Of a stretch of 31,090 bases of DNA, positions 9,127 to 17,812 are shown one piece after another. The stretch covers positions 1-31,090 of the forward strand of contig DASZSV010000016.1 in NCBI GenBank assembly GCA_035548495.1, in the 5' to 3' direction. Source of the DNA: CAILZL01 sp035548495. GTDB lineage: Bacteria; Pseudomonadota; Gammaproteobacteria; Steroidobacterales; Steroidobacteraceae. Positions within the stretch are counted from its first letter, which is position 1. Each line of letters starts with the position of its first letter. Made by a program: the position numbers and the translations under genes. The notes below the pieces were generated by a model. It did no database searches, was not told where the DNA came from, and was given only the letters and a program-made list of their open reading frames with translations.

Positions 9127-9204
9127 GAAATCTCTCCTGGTGCGGGGAGAGTACGGTTTGCTGCCGGGTAATGCCTGACTTGAATTGCGGAAGTGGATTG
9201 AACG

Positions 9205-9423
9205 TTATCGGCCGCGATAAACGATGCGGCCTTTGGTCAAGTCATACGGCGTCAGTTCAACGGTCACCTGATCGCCGGTGAGAATGCGGATGTAGTTCTT
9301 GCGCATCTTGCCGGAGATATGCGCAATGACCGTGTGCCCATTGCTGAGCTCCACGCGGAATGTGGTGTTGGGCAGCGTGTCAACCACGCGACCTTCCATT
9401 TGTATGGCATCTTCCTTCGACAT
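9205..9423 (-). CDS. infA: Translation initiation factor IF-1
   Basis: 72 residues, the full family length, forming one S1/OB-fold domain (MSKEDAIQMEGRVVDTLPNT to YDLTKGRIVYRGR). IF-1 binds the 30S A site and assists IF-2 and IF-3 in initiation. It lies 82 bp downstream of aat on the same strand; infA next to aat is a conserved gammaproteobacterial pairing, although in E. coli serW lies between them. No tRNA gene is visible in this gap. Confidence 0.98.
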   Translation of the reverse strand: MSKEDAIQMEGRVVDTLPNTTFRVELSNGHTVIAHISGKMRKNYIRILTGDQVTVELTPYDLTKGRIVYRGR

Positions 9424-9505
9424 GTATCTCGCTTTGTTGGGGTGAACGGTTGAAGAAAAGCGCGCGAATTGTGCATAACAATGCGCCGTATTGCAATTGA
9501 AGTCG

Positions 9506-10183
9506 CTACTTTGCGTGTTTTTCCAGCAATCCAGCGAACGTTTTGCGTGGAATCAGCTCGGCGCCCAGGCTGAGCAGGTGAGACGTGGCCATCTGGCAGT
9601 CGATCATCACTACACCCTGTTCAACCAGATGTTCACAAAGGCATTTCAGCGCAAATTTCGAGGCGTCGGTGACGCGGCTGAACATGGATTCGCCAAAAAA
9701 TACCTGTCCCAGCCGGATGCCGTACAGGCCGCCGACGAGGGTGTTCTGGCGCCATGTTTCAAAGGAGTGCGCATAACCCAATTGATGCAGTGTGATGTAC
9801 GCGCTGCGCATTTCATCCGTGATCCAGGTGCCGTCGCGGCGATACAGCGGATCGCCACAGGCGGTGATGACTGCGGCAAAGTCATGGTCCATGCGCGATT
9901 CAAATCCCTGTTTGCGGATGCTTTGCCGCAGGCTGCGGGACACTTTCATTTTTTCAGGGAACAGCACAGCTCGTGGATCCGGTGACCACCACAGGATCGG
10001 CTGACCTCGCGAGTACCAGGGAAAAATGCCACGGCGATACGCGGCAACCAGTCTTTCCGGTTGCAAATCGCCGCCCGCAGCCAGCAATCCATCGGGATTG
10101 CGCAGTGCAGTTTCCAGTGGCGGAAACACATCCGGTGCATCGTCAGTGTCTATCCAGTAAATGTTGGCGTGTTTGCGGGGCAT
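9506..10183 (-). CDS. aat: Leucyl/phenylalanyl-tRNA--protein transferase
   Basis: 225 residues, normal length. Signature blocks are all present: GLLAAGGDLQPERLVAAYRR, GIFPWYSRGQPILWWSPDPR, TWITDEMRSAY, HSFETW, LVGGLYGIRLGQVFFGESMF, IDCQMATSHLLSLGA. The enzyme transfers Leu or Phe from tRNA to proteins with N-terminal Arg or Lys, marking them for ClpS/ClpAP degradation. It is followed by infA. Upstream, a palindromic 125-bp element (10212-10336) separates it from the GNAT gene, so aat may have its own promoter or be read through the element. Confidence 0.97.
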   Translation of the reverse strand: MPRKHANIYWIDTDDAPDVFPPLETALRNPDGLLAAGGDLQPERLVAAYRRGIFPWYSRGQPILWWSPDPRAVLFPEKMKVSRSLRQSIRKQGFESRMDHDFAAVITACGDPLYRRDGTWITDEMRSAYITLHQLGYAHSFETWRQNTLVGGLYGIRLGQVFFGESMFSRVTDASKFALKCLCEHLVEQGVVMIDCQMATSHLLSLGAELIPRKTFAGLLEKHAK

Positions 10184-10211
10184 GCGGCAATGTTGATGTT
10201 GATACGAACAT

Positions 10212-10336
10212 CGTGCAAGTTCTTTCCCATGTTTCTGATTTCCAGAACCGCTGTAAATCCATCCATGGACGCTCCGGCAAAAACGTCCTGTTTTTGACGG
10301 TTCCTGAAATCAGAAACATGGGAAAGAATTTGCGCG
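10212..10336. repeat. Long-arm inverted-repeat (MITE-like) element
   Basis: Two 39-base arms, 10212-10250 and 10298-10336, are inverted copies with 35 of 39 matching positions (core TTCTTTCCCATGTTTCTGAT). The 47-base centre contains the perfect palindrome TCCATGGA (10262-10269) and a 7-bp stem CAAAAAC/GTTTTTG (10278-10296). A separate 6-bp stem, AGATGC/GCATCT, follows at 10342-10357. The structure looks like a non-autonomous, dispersed element; no coding frame is present. In RNA from either strand it would fold into one long hairpin between the GNAT gene and aat. It is too AT-balanced and lacks a T-run, so I do not call it an intrinsic terminator. Confidence 0.7.
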
Positions 10337-10374
10337 GCTCGAGATGCAAACGCATCTGGATGTTTGAAGAAAGA

Positions 10375-11523
10375 TCATTGGCCATCAGTGCGATGAAACG
10401 GCACATGTTCACGCATGGCGTGCGCATAACGATCAACGGCAGCGCGTTCGCGCTGCAGATAGGGTTTTAGCGCGGCACGAAATCGTTCATCTCGTACATA
10501 GTGCAGTGAATGAGTGAGCGTGGGTTCAAAGCCGCGCGCAATCTTGTGTTCGCCCTGTGTGCCGGGTTCAAACTTTTTCAATCCCTGTTCAATGCAGTAT
10601 TCAATGCCCTGGTAATAACAGGTTTCAAAATGCAGGCTGTGAAAATTGGCGGCGCTGCCCCAGTAACGTCCATACAAGGTATCGTCACTGCGAAAGAAAA
10701 TGGCGGCAGCTACCGGTTGGCCGTGATATTCAGCCAGCTTGATCATGATCTGCGATGGCAACGCTTGTGCAACCCGGAAAAAGAAATCCGCATTCAGATA
10801 ATGTTCGTGTCCATGTTCATGAAATGTGTGTTCGGAAAAACTGAATACCACTTCGCACAGCTCGCGAGTCAGCTCCGCACCGTGCAGCGTCCTGAATGAA
10901 ATGCCTTGCTCAACAACGCGGCGCCGTTCGCGTCTGGCCTTTTTGCGTTTGTCAGCGCGGAATGCTTCAAGAAAATCATCCATGCGGGTGTAGTCGCGAT
11001 TGAACCAGTGAAAATCGCAACTGGTGCGCGGCAGCCATTGATCATCCTGCCGCGAAAACACGCAATCACGTGTCATGTCGTCCGCATATAACATGTGTGT
11101 GCTTGAGAGTTGATGATCATGAGTGAGATCAATCACGGCATGTATCAGTTGAGCCTTGCTTGCAGTGTCGGCATGTGGCGATGACAGAATGCGCGGGCCG
11201 GTTGCTGGTGTGAATGGAATGGCGCTGACCAGTTTTGGATAGTAGTTCAAACCCGCTTGCGCATAGGCTTCGGCCCAGCTGAAATCAAAAACGAATTCAC
11301 CAAAGGAATGCGCCTTCACATACAGGGGCATGGCCGCGCAAAGGCGTGCGTTGTCATTCACAACAAGATGGTGCGGTGTCCAGCCCGTGGCGCTGCAAGC
11401 GCAGCCGGTGTCTTCGAGTGCCGCAAGAAATTCATGACGCAGAAAAGGTTGTCCGCGCATCTCCAGCGCATTCCAGTCACTTGCAGAGATATCGTGAATG
11501 GAATGCAGGATGCGAATGCGCAT
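10375..11523 (-). CDS. Peptidogalycan-type GNAT family protein (COG3146-like)
   Basis: 382 residues from the ATG at 11523, which lies 7 bp after the trxB stop; an upstream in-frame extension overlaps trxB and is not needed. The sequence matches the conserved family often named 'peptidogalycan biosynthesis' or DUF482: FLRHEFLAALEDTGC near the start, FVFDFSWAEAYAQAGLNYYP, KLVSAIPFTPATGPRIL, a basic RADKRKKARRERRRV segment, then YGRYWGSAANFHSLHFETCY and FEPGTQGEHKIARGF. The fold is related to FemX-like GNAT acyltransferases, but the substrate is not established. It probably shares the trxB transcript. No signal peptide or membrane helix, so cytoplasmic. Confidence 0.88.
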   Translation of the reverse strand: MRIRILHSIHDISASDWNALEMRGQPFLRHEFLAALEDTGCACSATGWTPHHLVVNDNARLCAAMPLYVKAHSFGEFVFDFSWAEAYAQAGLNYYPKLVSAIPFTPATGPRILSSPHADTASKAQLIHAVIDLTHDHQLSSTHMLYADDMTRDCVFSRQDDQWLPRTSCDFHWFNRDYTRMDDFLEAFRADKRKKARRERRRVVEQGISFRTLHGAELTRELCEVVFSFSEHTFHEHGHEHYLNADFFFRVAQALPSQIMIKLAEYHGQPVAAAIFFRSDDTLYGRYWGSAANFHSLHFETCYYQGIEYCIEQGLKKFEPGTQGEHKIARGFEPTLTHSLHYVRDERFRAALKPYLQRERAAVDRYAHAMREHVPFHRTDGQ

Positions 11524-11530
11524 TGCCGGT

Positions 11531-12505
11531 TCAGGAGTGTTCAGCGTCGATCTGATCCAGGTACTTGTCGGCATCCAGTGCGGCCATGCAGCCGGTGCCG
11601 GCGGAGGTGATCGCCTGACGATACACGTGATCAGCTACATCGCCCGCTGCAAATACGCCCGGCACACTGGTGGCAGTGGCATTGCCATTGCTGCCGGACT
11701 TGACCACGATGTAACCATTGTTCAGTTCAAGCTGACCTGCAAACAACTGTGTGTTGGGTGCATGACCTACGGCAATGAATACACCGGTCAGATCCAGATC
11801 ACGTCTGGATTTTTCATCAGCCGTTGATGCAACCCGCAATCCCGTTACACCTGAGTCATCACCCAGCACTTCATCCACCGCGTGATTCCACAGGATGCTC
11901 ACCTTGCCTTCCTTTTCACGCGCGAACAGATGGTCCTGCAGAATCTTTTCGGAACGCAGCTTGTCACGGCGATGTACCAGTGTCACATGCGATGCAATGT
12001 TGGACAGATACAGCGCTTCTTCCACGGCGGTATTGCCGCCGCCAACCACGGCCACTTTCTGGTTCTTGAAAAAGAAGCCGTCGCAGGTGGCGCAGGCGGA
12101 AACACCGCGGCCGCGGAATTCCTGTTCCGATGGCAGGCCGAGATACTTGGCAGTGGCGCCGGTGGCGATGATCAATGCATCGCATGTGTAAGTGGCGCTG
12201 TCGCCTTCGAGTAAAAAGGGTCGCCTGGACAAATCCACCTTGTTAATGTGATCGTTGACGATCCGGGTATTGAATCGCTCGGCGTGTGCACGCATGCGCT
12301 CCATCAATCCCGGGCCGGTCAGTCCGTGCGGATCGCCGGGCCAGTTGTCGACTTCGGTGGTCGTCATCAACTGACCACCTGCTTCCAGACCGGTGATCAG
12401 CAACGGTTTGCGGTTGGCGCGCGCGGCGTACACCGCTGCGGCATAGCCAGCCGGGCCGGAACCCAGAATGATCAATCGTGAATGAGTGGGCGGGGAAGTG
12501 GTCAT
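11531..12505 (-). CDS. trxB: Thioredoxin reductase
   Basis: 324 residues, standard length for the low-molecular-weight class. FAD-binding GSGPAG is at 15-20, the redox-active CATC is at 138-141, the NADPH-binding GGGNTA at 155-160, and the second FAD motif GVFAAGDV near the C-terminus. The enzyme uses NADPH to reduce thioredoxin in the cytoplasm. It is divergent from ftsK with only 94 bp between start codons, which must hold promoters for both. It leads a probable transcript with the GNAT gene. Confidence 0.97.
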   Translation of the reverse strand: MTTSPPTHSRLIILGSGPAGYAAAVYAARANRKPLLITGLEAGGQLMTTTEVDNWPGDPHGLTGPGLMERMRAHAERFNTRIVNDHINKVDLSRRPFLLEGDSATYTCDALIIATGATAKYLGLPSEQEFRGRGVSACATCDGFFFKNQKVAVVGGGNTAVEEALYLSNIASHVTLVHRRDKLRSEKILQDHLFAREKEGKVSILWNHAVDEVLGDDSGVTGLRVASTADEKSRRDLDLTGVFIAVGHAPNTQLFAGQLELNNGYIVVKSGSNGNATATSVPGVFAAGDVADHVYRQAITSAGTGCMAALDADKYLDQIDAEHS

Positions 12506-12599
12506 GTATACTCTCTAACTACCAACGATCTGCAAATCAATTCAGGCAGTTGCCATTGATTTGTCATCATCAGGGGCAAGCGTTGCCAGGTGATGTGCG

Positions 12600-15008
12600 A
12601 TGGTATGCCAGCAGGCAGATTACGCCAAGCAGTGGCAATGCATTACATTAGGCCGAAATGTTATTGATCGAGCAGGTACATCGACGTTGAACAGAGTGGT
12701 TGCATCCAAGGGGACTGAACAAAGCCGTGGCATCAGTGCACTGGTGGCGCGTGCATTGCGCGAAAGTGCGTTGTTTGTCATGGGTGCGCTGGGGCTGATT
12801 CTGCTGGTGGCCTTGCTCAGTTTTGATCCCGCAGATCCATCGTTCTCAACGACAGGGGAACCCGGACCGGTCGCCAACTGGATCGGACCGCTGGGTGCGC
12901 ATGTGGCGGGCTTGCTGGTGATGTTGTTTGGCCGTCCTGCTTATTTGTTTCCTGTGATGATTGCATTGACTGGCTGGGTGCTGTACCGGCCCGCCGGTGA
13001 TGAAACATCACAAAGCAGGACATCCTTGTTGTTTCGCGGCGCAGGTTTTTTGTTGACACTGGTGACGAGCTGCGGACTGGCCACATTGCACTTCAGCGCT
13101 GGCGTGTATCCCAGCACGGCCGGCGGTGTGCTCGGTGACATTGTCGGTCATGGTCTGGTGTCGGGACTGGGCATGCTGGGCACCACGTTGCTGTTGCTGG
13201 CTTTGTGGCTTGCGGGGGTGGCGTTGTTTGCCGGTGTGTCATGGATTGCAGCGATGGATCGCATTGGACAATTTGTTCTGCGGCGCATCGATCAATTTCT
13301 TGAATATCAACAACAGGCGGAAGACATCAAGCTGGGCCGCGAAGTGAAAGAAGCACGCATGGAAGTGGTTCGCGAAGAACAGAAGCGTGTTGCCAGGCGT
13401 CCGCCACCCAAGATTGAAGCAACACCGCCCAAGGTGGAAAAAAGTGATCGCGTTGAGAAAGAGCGGCAGGTGTCGATGTTCGATACACCCAGTGATGCTG
13501 ATCTGCCGCCGCTGTCATTACTGGATGACGCGCCACCAGCGACAACGCACTATTCCGAAGAAGCACTGGAAGCCATGTCGCGTCTGGTGGAACTCAAGCT
13601 GCGTGACTTTGGCATCGAAGTGGAAGTGGTTGCAGTTCATCCTGGTCCGGTCATCACACGTTTTGAATTGAAACTCGCACCCGGTGTGAAAGTGGCGCAG
13701 ATCAGTTCGCTGGCGAAAGATCTGGCACGCGCATTGTCAGCGATCAGTGTGCGCATCGTTGAAGTGATCCCCGGTAAACCGACAGTGGGTCTGGAAATTC
13801 CCAATGAAAAGCGCGAGCTTGTTACATTGGGAGAGATCATCAAGTCAAAAGCCTATGATGACATGGCGTCGCCATTGGCGTTGGTGCTGGGCAAGGACAT
13901 CAGCGGTGCACCGGTGGTGGCCGATCTGGCGCGCATGCCGCACTTGCTGGTGGGCGGCACCACGGGCTCAGGCAAATCCACCGCAGTGAATGCCATGGTG
14001 CTGTCGTTGCTGTACAAGGCCACGCCGCAGAATGTGCGCATGATCATGATTGATCCGAAGATGCTGGAGCTTTCAGTATATGAAGGCATCCCGCACTTGC
14101 TGGCGCCGGTGGTCACCGACATGAAGCAGGCGGCCAATGCATTGCGCTGGTGTGTGGCGGAGATGGAACGCCGTTATCAATTGATGGCTGCGCTGGGTGT
14201 ACGCAATCTCGCCGGTTTCAATCGCAAGGTGAAAGATGCACAGGAAGCAAAACAACCCATTCGCGATCCGTTGTTGATGAAACGGTTGTCGCCGGAAGAC
14301 AAACCCGACGCTGTTCCCTTTCTTGAACAGATGCCATGCATCGTGGTCATTGTTGATGAGCTTGCCGACATGATGATGATCGTCGGCAAGAAGGTCGAAG
14401 AACTGATTGCCCGCCTCGCACAGAAGGCGCGAGCTTCGGGCATTCACCTGATTCTTGCAACACAACGTCCTTCCGTTGATGTGATCACCGGTTTGATCAA
14501 GGCCAACATTCCCACACGCATCGCGTTTCAGGTGTCGGCGAAGGTGGATTCACGAACCATTCTTGATCAAATGGGCGCGGAACAATTGCTGGGTCACGGC
14601 GACATGCTGTTCCTGCAACCGGGCACATCCGTGCCAGTGCGTGTGCATGGTGCATTTGTATCTGATTCTGAAGTGCATCGAGTGGTCGGTGCATTGAAGA
14701 CCAGCGGTGGACCTACTTATGTGGATGAAATTCTCGAAGGACCCAGTGCACCGATTCCCGGTATTTCCGGAGAAGATGATGAAGGTGGTGAAGGTGACGA
14801 TCCGGAAAAAGATGCATTGTATGATGAGGCCGTAAAGATTGTGCTGGAAAGCCGCAAGCCTTCCATCTCTTACGTGCAACGCCGCCTGAAGATTGGTTAC
14901 AACCGCGCTGCACGCATGCTTGAAGCCATGGAAGCTGCCGGACTCGTCAGTCAATTGCAGTCCAATGGTTCGCGAGAGGTATTGGTGCCGGGTAATGCGG
15001 AGAACTGA
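12600..15008 (+). CDS. ftsK: DNA translocase FtsK
   Basis: 802 residues from the ATG at 12600, which has AGGTGA six bases upstream. The first 30 residues do not look like FtsK, and TTG at 12687 (with AGCAGG upstream) or GTG at 12696 are possible true starts. Four or so membrane helices (about 55-74, 98-127, 144-165, 178-212) anchor it at the septum. A short charged linker (about 235-330) leads to the alpha/beta motor with Walker A GGTTGSGKS near 452-460 and Walker B VIVDELADMMM, and a C-terminal gamma winged helix (VQRRLKIGYNRAARMLEAME) that reads chromosome polarity. The linker is far shorter than in E. coli (1329 residues in total). It pumps DNA at division and activates XerCD. Confidence 0.96.
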   Translation: MVCQQADYAKQWQCITLGRNVIDRAGTSTLNRVVASKGTEQSRGISALVARALRESALFVMGALGLILLVALLSFDPADPSFSTTGEPGPVANWIGPLGAHVAGLLVMLFGRPAYLFPVMIALTGWVLYRPAGDETSQSRTSLLFRGAGFLLTLVTSCGLATLHFSAGVYPSTAGGVLGDIVGHGLVSGLGMLGTTLLLLALWLAGVALFAGVSWIAAMDRIGQFVLRRIDQFLEYQQQAEDIKLGREVKEARMEVVREEQKRVARRPPPKIEATPPKVEKSDRVEKERQVSMFDTPSDADLPPLSLLDDAPPATTHYSEEALEAMSRLVELKLRDFGIEVEVVAVHPGPVITRFELKLAPGVKVAQISSLAKDLARALSAISVRIVEVIPGKPTVGLEIPNEKRELVTLGEIIKSKAYDDMASPLALVLGKDISGAPVVADLARMPHLLVGGTTGSGKSTAVNAMVLSLLYKATPQNVRMIMIDPKMLELSVYEGIPHLLAPVVTDMKQAANALRWCVAEMERRYQLMAALGVRNLAGFNRKVKDAQEAKQPIRDPLLMKRLSPEDKPDAVPFLEQMPCIVVIVDELADMMMIVGKKVEELIARLAQKARASGIHLILATQRPSVDVITGLIKANIPTRIAFQVSAKVDSRTILDQMGAEQLLGHGDMLFLQPGTSVPVRVHGAFVSDSEVHRVVGALKTSGGPTYVDEILEGPSAPIPGISGEDDEGGEGDDPEKDALYDEAVKIVLESRKPSISYVQRRLKIGYNRAARMLEAMEAAGLVSQLQSNGSREVLVPGNAEN

Positions 15009-15110
15009 TTTTCCCGGTTTCTTTACTTCGCCAACAGCAAGGATCTACGTAACTTTGGTACGACAACGATAAAACCTGATGAGTGCAGTGACCGTGTTGA
15101 GATCGTTTTC

Positions 15111-15791
15111 ATGATGAAAAATTTTTTATTGACGTCACTAATCGTCGCGTTTTCAATGTGCGGTGCCGCTCATGCCGATGAATTGGCAACCACTGAACAA
15201 GGCTACGCCGCACTAGACCACTTCCTCAATGGTTTGCAATCGTTGCAATCGGATTTTGTGCAAACGGTTCAGGACAATCGTGATCAGGTGATTGAAAAGA
15301 GCACCGGCAAACTGGCGATCAGGCGTCCCGGCAAATTCCGTTGGGACTACGACAAGCCCAATGCACAAACCATTGTGTGCGACGGCAAGCGCATCTGGGT
15401 TTATGATCCTGAGTTGCAACAGGTGACCATTCGCAGTGTCGATGGCACCATCAGCGGCACGCCCGCGACGTTGTTATCCGGCAACGGCATGGCCGGCAGC
15501 GACTTGAAAAAGAATTTCAACGTGGTGCATGCAGAACATCATGAAGACATGCTGGTGATCAATCTCAGCCCGAGGCGTGATGACTCCGATTTCAAACTGG
15601 TGCAACTGGCATTGCATGGTGACGTGCTGGTAGCCATGTCACTTACCGACAAGCTGGACCAACGAACGCTGGTTGAATTCAGACAGTTCAAACGCAATGC
15701 ATCCTTGCCGGATTCGGAGTTTGCTTTCACGCCGCCCAAGGATGTGGATGTCATAGACAATAGTCAGGCAACAACTTCAAAGGAAAAATGA
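15111..15791 (+). CDS. lolA: Outer-membrane lipoprotein carrier protein LolA
   Basis: 226 residues. A signal peptide (MMKNFLLTSLIVAFSMCG, cleavage after AHA near residue 22) leads to the LolA fold: LQSLQSDFVQTVQD, GKLAIRRPGKFRWDYDKPNA, IVCDGKRIWVYDPELQQVTI. LolA takes lipoproteins released by LolCDE and carries them across the periplasm to LolB. Starts at 15111 and 15114 (adjacent ATGs) cannot be separated. It lies 102 bp after ftsK and one base before the VanZ-like gene, consistent with one operon through rarA. Confidence 0.95.
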   Translation: MMKNFLLTSLIVAFSMCGAAHADELATTEQGYAALDHFLNGLQSLQSDFVQTVQDNRDQVIEKSTGKLAIRRPGKFRWDYDKPNAQTIVCDGKRIWVYDPELQQVTIRSVDGTISGTPATLLSGNGMAGSDLKKNFNVVHAEHHEDMLVINLSPRRDDSDFKLVQLALHGDVLVAMSLTDKLDQRTLVEFRQFKRNASLPDSEFAFTPPKDVDVIDNSQATTSKEK

Positions 15792-15792
15792 A

Positions 15793-16191
15793 ATGTCGAT
15801 GTTACGTGATTTGCGTTTTGTCCGGTGGTGGTTGCTGGGCGGCTGGCTGGCGGTGATCGCGGCGATGGTAGTGTGTCTGGTGCCCGGCAAGTATGTCGAG
15901 ACGCCCGGCCTGAATGACAAGGTCGAACACGCTACGGGCTTTGTTTTGTTGACGCTGTGGTTCTGCAGCATCTATCGGCCGCGTCGGTACTGGATGATCG
16001 CACTGTATTTTCTGTTGTTTGGCGTGTTCATTGAAGTGATGCAGGGTGCGATGCCGTTTGGCCGCGATTCTGACATTCATGATGTATATGCCGATGCCGC
16101 AGGCATTGTGATTGGTGTTGTGCTGGCGTTGACACCACTCAGCCGCTGGCCGCAATGGATTGAGGCAGTGCTGTCGAAAAAAAATGAGTGA
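15793..16191 (+). CDS. VanZ-like membrane protein
   Basis: 132 residues with four predicted membrane helices (about 12-30, 46-62, 66-86, 104-122). The motifs DKVEHATGFVLLTLWF and RDSDIHDVYADAAGIVIGV are typical of the VanZ-like family. No biochemical function is established for chromosomal members; resistance to teicoplanin is known only for the enterococcal VanZ. It begins one base after the lolA stop, with AGGAAA inside the end of lolA as ribosome binding site, and its last 8 bases overlap rarA. Its place between lolA and rarA is an insertion relative to E. coli. Confidence 0.85.
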   Translation: MSMLRDLRFVRWWLLGGWLAVIAAMVVCLVPGKYVETPGLNDKVEHATGFVLLTLWFCSIYRPRRYWMIALYFLLFGVFIEVMQGAMPFGRDSDIHDVYADAAGIVIGVVLALTPLSRWPQWIEAVLSKKNE

Positions 16192-17476
16192 CATCACTGC
16201 TGATGCCCGGCCGCTGGCAGATCGTCTGCGGCCACAATCGCTGGATGAAGTGGTTGGGCAGGAACATTTGCTGGGTGCGGGTAAGCCCTTGCGACGCATG
16301 CTGGAAGGCAAATCACTGCATTCGATGATTCTGTGGGGACCGCCGGGCACGGGAAAGACCACATTGGCAAGATTGATCGCAAAGCAATGCGATGCGCAGT
16401 ACATTGCGTTGTCTGCGGTGATGGCAGGTGTCAAGGATATCCGCGATGCGGTGGAACAGGCGCGGCAGACTAAACAGCAATCAGGAAAGCGCACATTGTT
16501 GTTTCTCGACGAAGTGCATCGCTTCAATAAATCGCAACAGGATGCGTTTCTGCCGTGGGTTGAAGATGGCACCTTTGTGTTCATTGGTGCGACCACCGAA
16601 AATCCTTCATTTGAACTGAACAATGCATTGCTGTCTCGCGCCCGCGTGTATGTGCTGCGCGCATTGACTGAAGCGCAATTGCTGCCATTGTTGAAACGGG
16701 CTGTTGCCCATGAACAATCACAGGATGGTCAGCTTGACGTGGATGAATCGGCATTGCAGTTGATTGCCAGAGCGGCGGATGGTGATGGCCGTCGTGCATT
16801 GAACATGCTGGAACTTGCGCTCAGTCTCGCGCAAGCGGAGTCGCCACCCAGGTTGAGCATTGATATTGCAACTGAAGTTGCAACAGGAACGTTGCGTCGT
16901 TTTGATAACAAAGGCGATGCATTTTACGACCAGATATCCGCGTTGCATAAATCCGTGCGTGGCAGCGATCCTGATGCGGCGTTGTACTGGCTGTGCCGCA
17001 TGCTCGATGGCGGCTGCGATCCGCGTTACATTGCACGCCGTGTATTGCGCATGGCCAGTGAAGACATTGGCAATGCCGATCCGCGCGGACTCACATTGGC
17101 GCTGGAAGCCTGTGAAGTGTATGAGCGTCTCGGATCACCGGAAGGAGAATTAGCCATCGCACAGGCCGTGGTATTCCTCGCCTGTGCCGCAAAGAGCAAT
17201 GCAGTGTATGTGGCTTTCAACGAAGCGATGGAAGATGCCAAGACCAGCGGTTCACTCGATGTGCCCATGCACTTGCGTAATGCGCCGACACGATTGATGA
17301 AGGAGCTGGGTCATGGTAAGGGATATCGTTATGCGCACGATGAGCCTGATGCAGTTGCCAAAGGCGAAGTGTACTTTCCCGATGGCATGGCGCCGAAACG
17401 GTATTACCAGCCGGTTTCACGCGGACTTGAAATTAAAATTGCCGAAGCGCTGGCGAAGTTGCGCTCGCGCGAATAA
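16184..17476 (+). CDS. rarA: Replication-associated recombination ATPase RarA (MgsA)
   Basis: 430 residues from the ATG at 16184 (MSDITADARPLADRLRPQSL); this start overlaps the VanZ-like gene by 8 bases, which suggests coupled translation. Walker A GPPGTGKT is at 52-59, DEVH at 109-112 and sensor 1 in GATTENPSFE. The C-terminal tetramerisation region includes ASEDIGNADPRGL and RRYD-like ends typical of the family. RarA is a clamp-loader-like AAA+ ATPase acting at stalled forks and interacting with SSB. The gene order lolA-(vanZ)-rarA-serS follows that of E. coli. Confidence 0.96.
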   Translation: MSDITADARPLADRLRPQSLDEVVGQEHLLGAGKPLRRMLEGKSLHSMILWGPPGTGKTTLARLIAKQCDAQYIALSAVMAGVKDIRDAVEQARQTKQQSGKRTLLFLDEVHRFNKSQQDAFLPWVEDGTFVFIGATTENPSFELNNALLSRARVYVLRALTEAQLLPLLKRAVAHEQSQDGQLDVDESALQLIARAADGDGRRALNMLELALSLAQAESPPRLSIDIATEVATGTLRRFDNKGDAFYDQISALHKSVRGSDPDAALYWLCRMLDGGCDPRYIARRVLRMASEDIGNADPRGLTLALEACEVYERLGSPEGELAIAQAVVFLACAAKSNAVYVAFNEAMEDAKTSGSLDVPMHLRNAPTRLMKELGHGKGYRYAHDEPDAVAKGEVYFPDGMAPKRYYQPVSRGLEIKIAEALAKLRSRE

Positions 17477-17532
17477 CAGGCCATCGCCGTCATCTTTCAA
17501 TGTGTGCATGTCATGCATGCAAAGAAGAAATG

Positions 17533-17600
17533 GTAGGGCGGGATAAATCCCGCCTGTTGAATACGGTGGGTTACGCAGGGGAACTGCTAACCCACCCTAC
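17533..17600. repeat. GTAGGG...CCCTAC inverted-repeat element
   Basis: A 68-base element starts GTAGGGCGGGA and ends CCCACCCTAC. Inside are a self-complementary GGCGGGATAAATCCCGCC block and a GGTGGGTTACGC...GCTAACCCACC hairpin. The right half closely matches 30771-30806 and the left half matches 31073-31090, so this is a dispersed family. It sits between rarA and serS and has no coding capacity. Confidence 0.7.
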
Positions 17601-17644
17601 TTGGTGGCGAAGTTGCGCTCAAAATAGAAAGGATCGTTTAATCA

Positions 17645-17770
17645 CTGGATCCCCGTTTTCACGGGGATAACGCATTGGATTGAGTTAGTGACATCGAAGT
17701 CGATGGCACAACAGGAGACTCCAGCGTTTGATCAGGGGGATACGTCATTTCCGCGAAAGCGGAAATCCAG
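17645..17770. repeat. Inverted pair of GGATTTCCGC-type repeats upstream of serS
   Basis: Two 28-base units face each other: CTGGATCCCCGTTTTCAC... (17645-17672) and CGTCATTTCCGCGAAAGC... (17743-17770). Each is itself a small hairpin of the kind 'CCCGCGAAAGCGGG' that recurs in many proteobacterial genomes and resembles Neisseria dRS3. A second copy of the paired arrangement lies at 27234-27311 upstream of the isocitrate dehydrogenase gene. The right end touches the putative serS -10 box. Confidence 0.65.
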
Positions 17771-17776
17771 TAGAAT
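17771..17776 (+). promoter_or_regulatory. Putative serS -10 box
   Basis: TAGAAT (5/6 of consensus) lies 36 bases before the serS ATG and begins at the base after the inverted repeat ends. The -35 position at 17 bases spacing (TTTCCG) is poor and lies inside the repeat, so the repeat may contribute part of the promoter. Confidence 0.3.
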
Positions 17777-17812
17777 AACTTTCATTATTCAAATGATCCT
17801 GTCAAAAACATC

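Noticed and set aside
9424..9505. tRNA-Ser between infA and aat, as in E. coli
   Set aside because: The 82-base gap has no cloverleaf, T-loop or CCA-like end.
10184..10374. Intrinsic terminator between the GNAT gene and aat
   Set aside because: The hairpin is far longer than a terminator, not GC-rich and has no T-run; a MITE-like element fits better.
15793..16191. Glycopeptide resistance role for the VanZ-like gene
   Set aside because: Chromosomal VanZ-like proteins are widespread without resistance; context is envelope/replication housekeeping.
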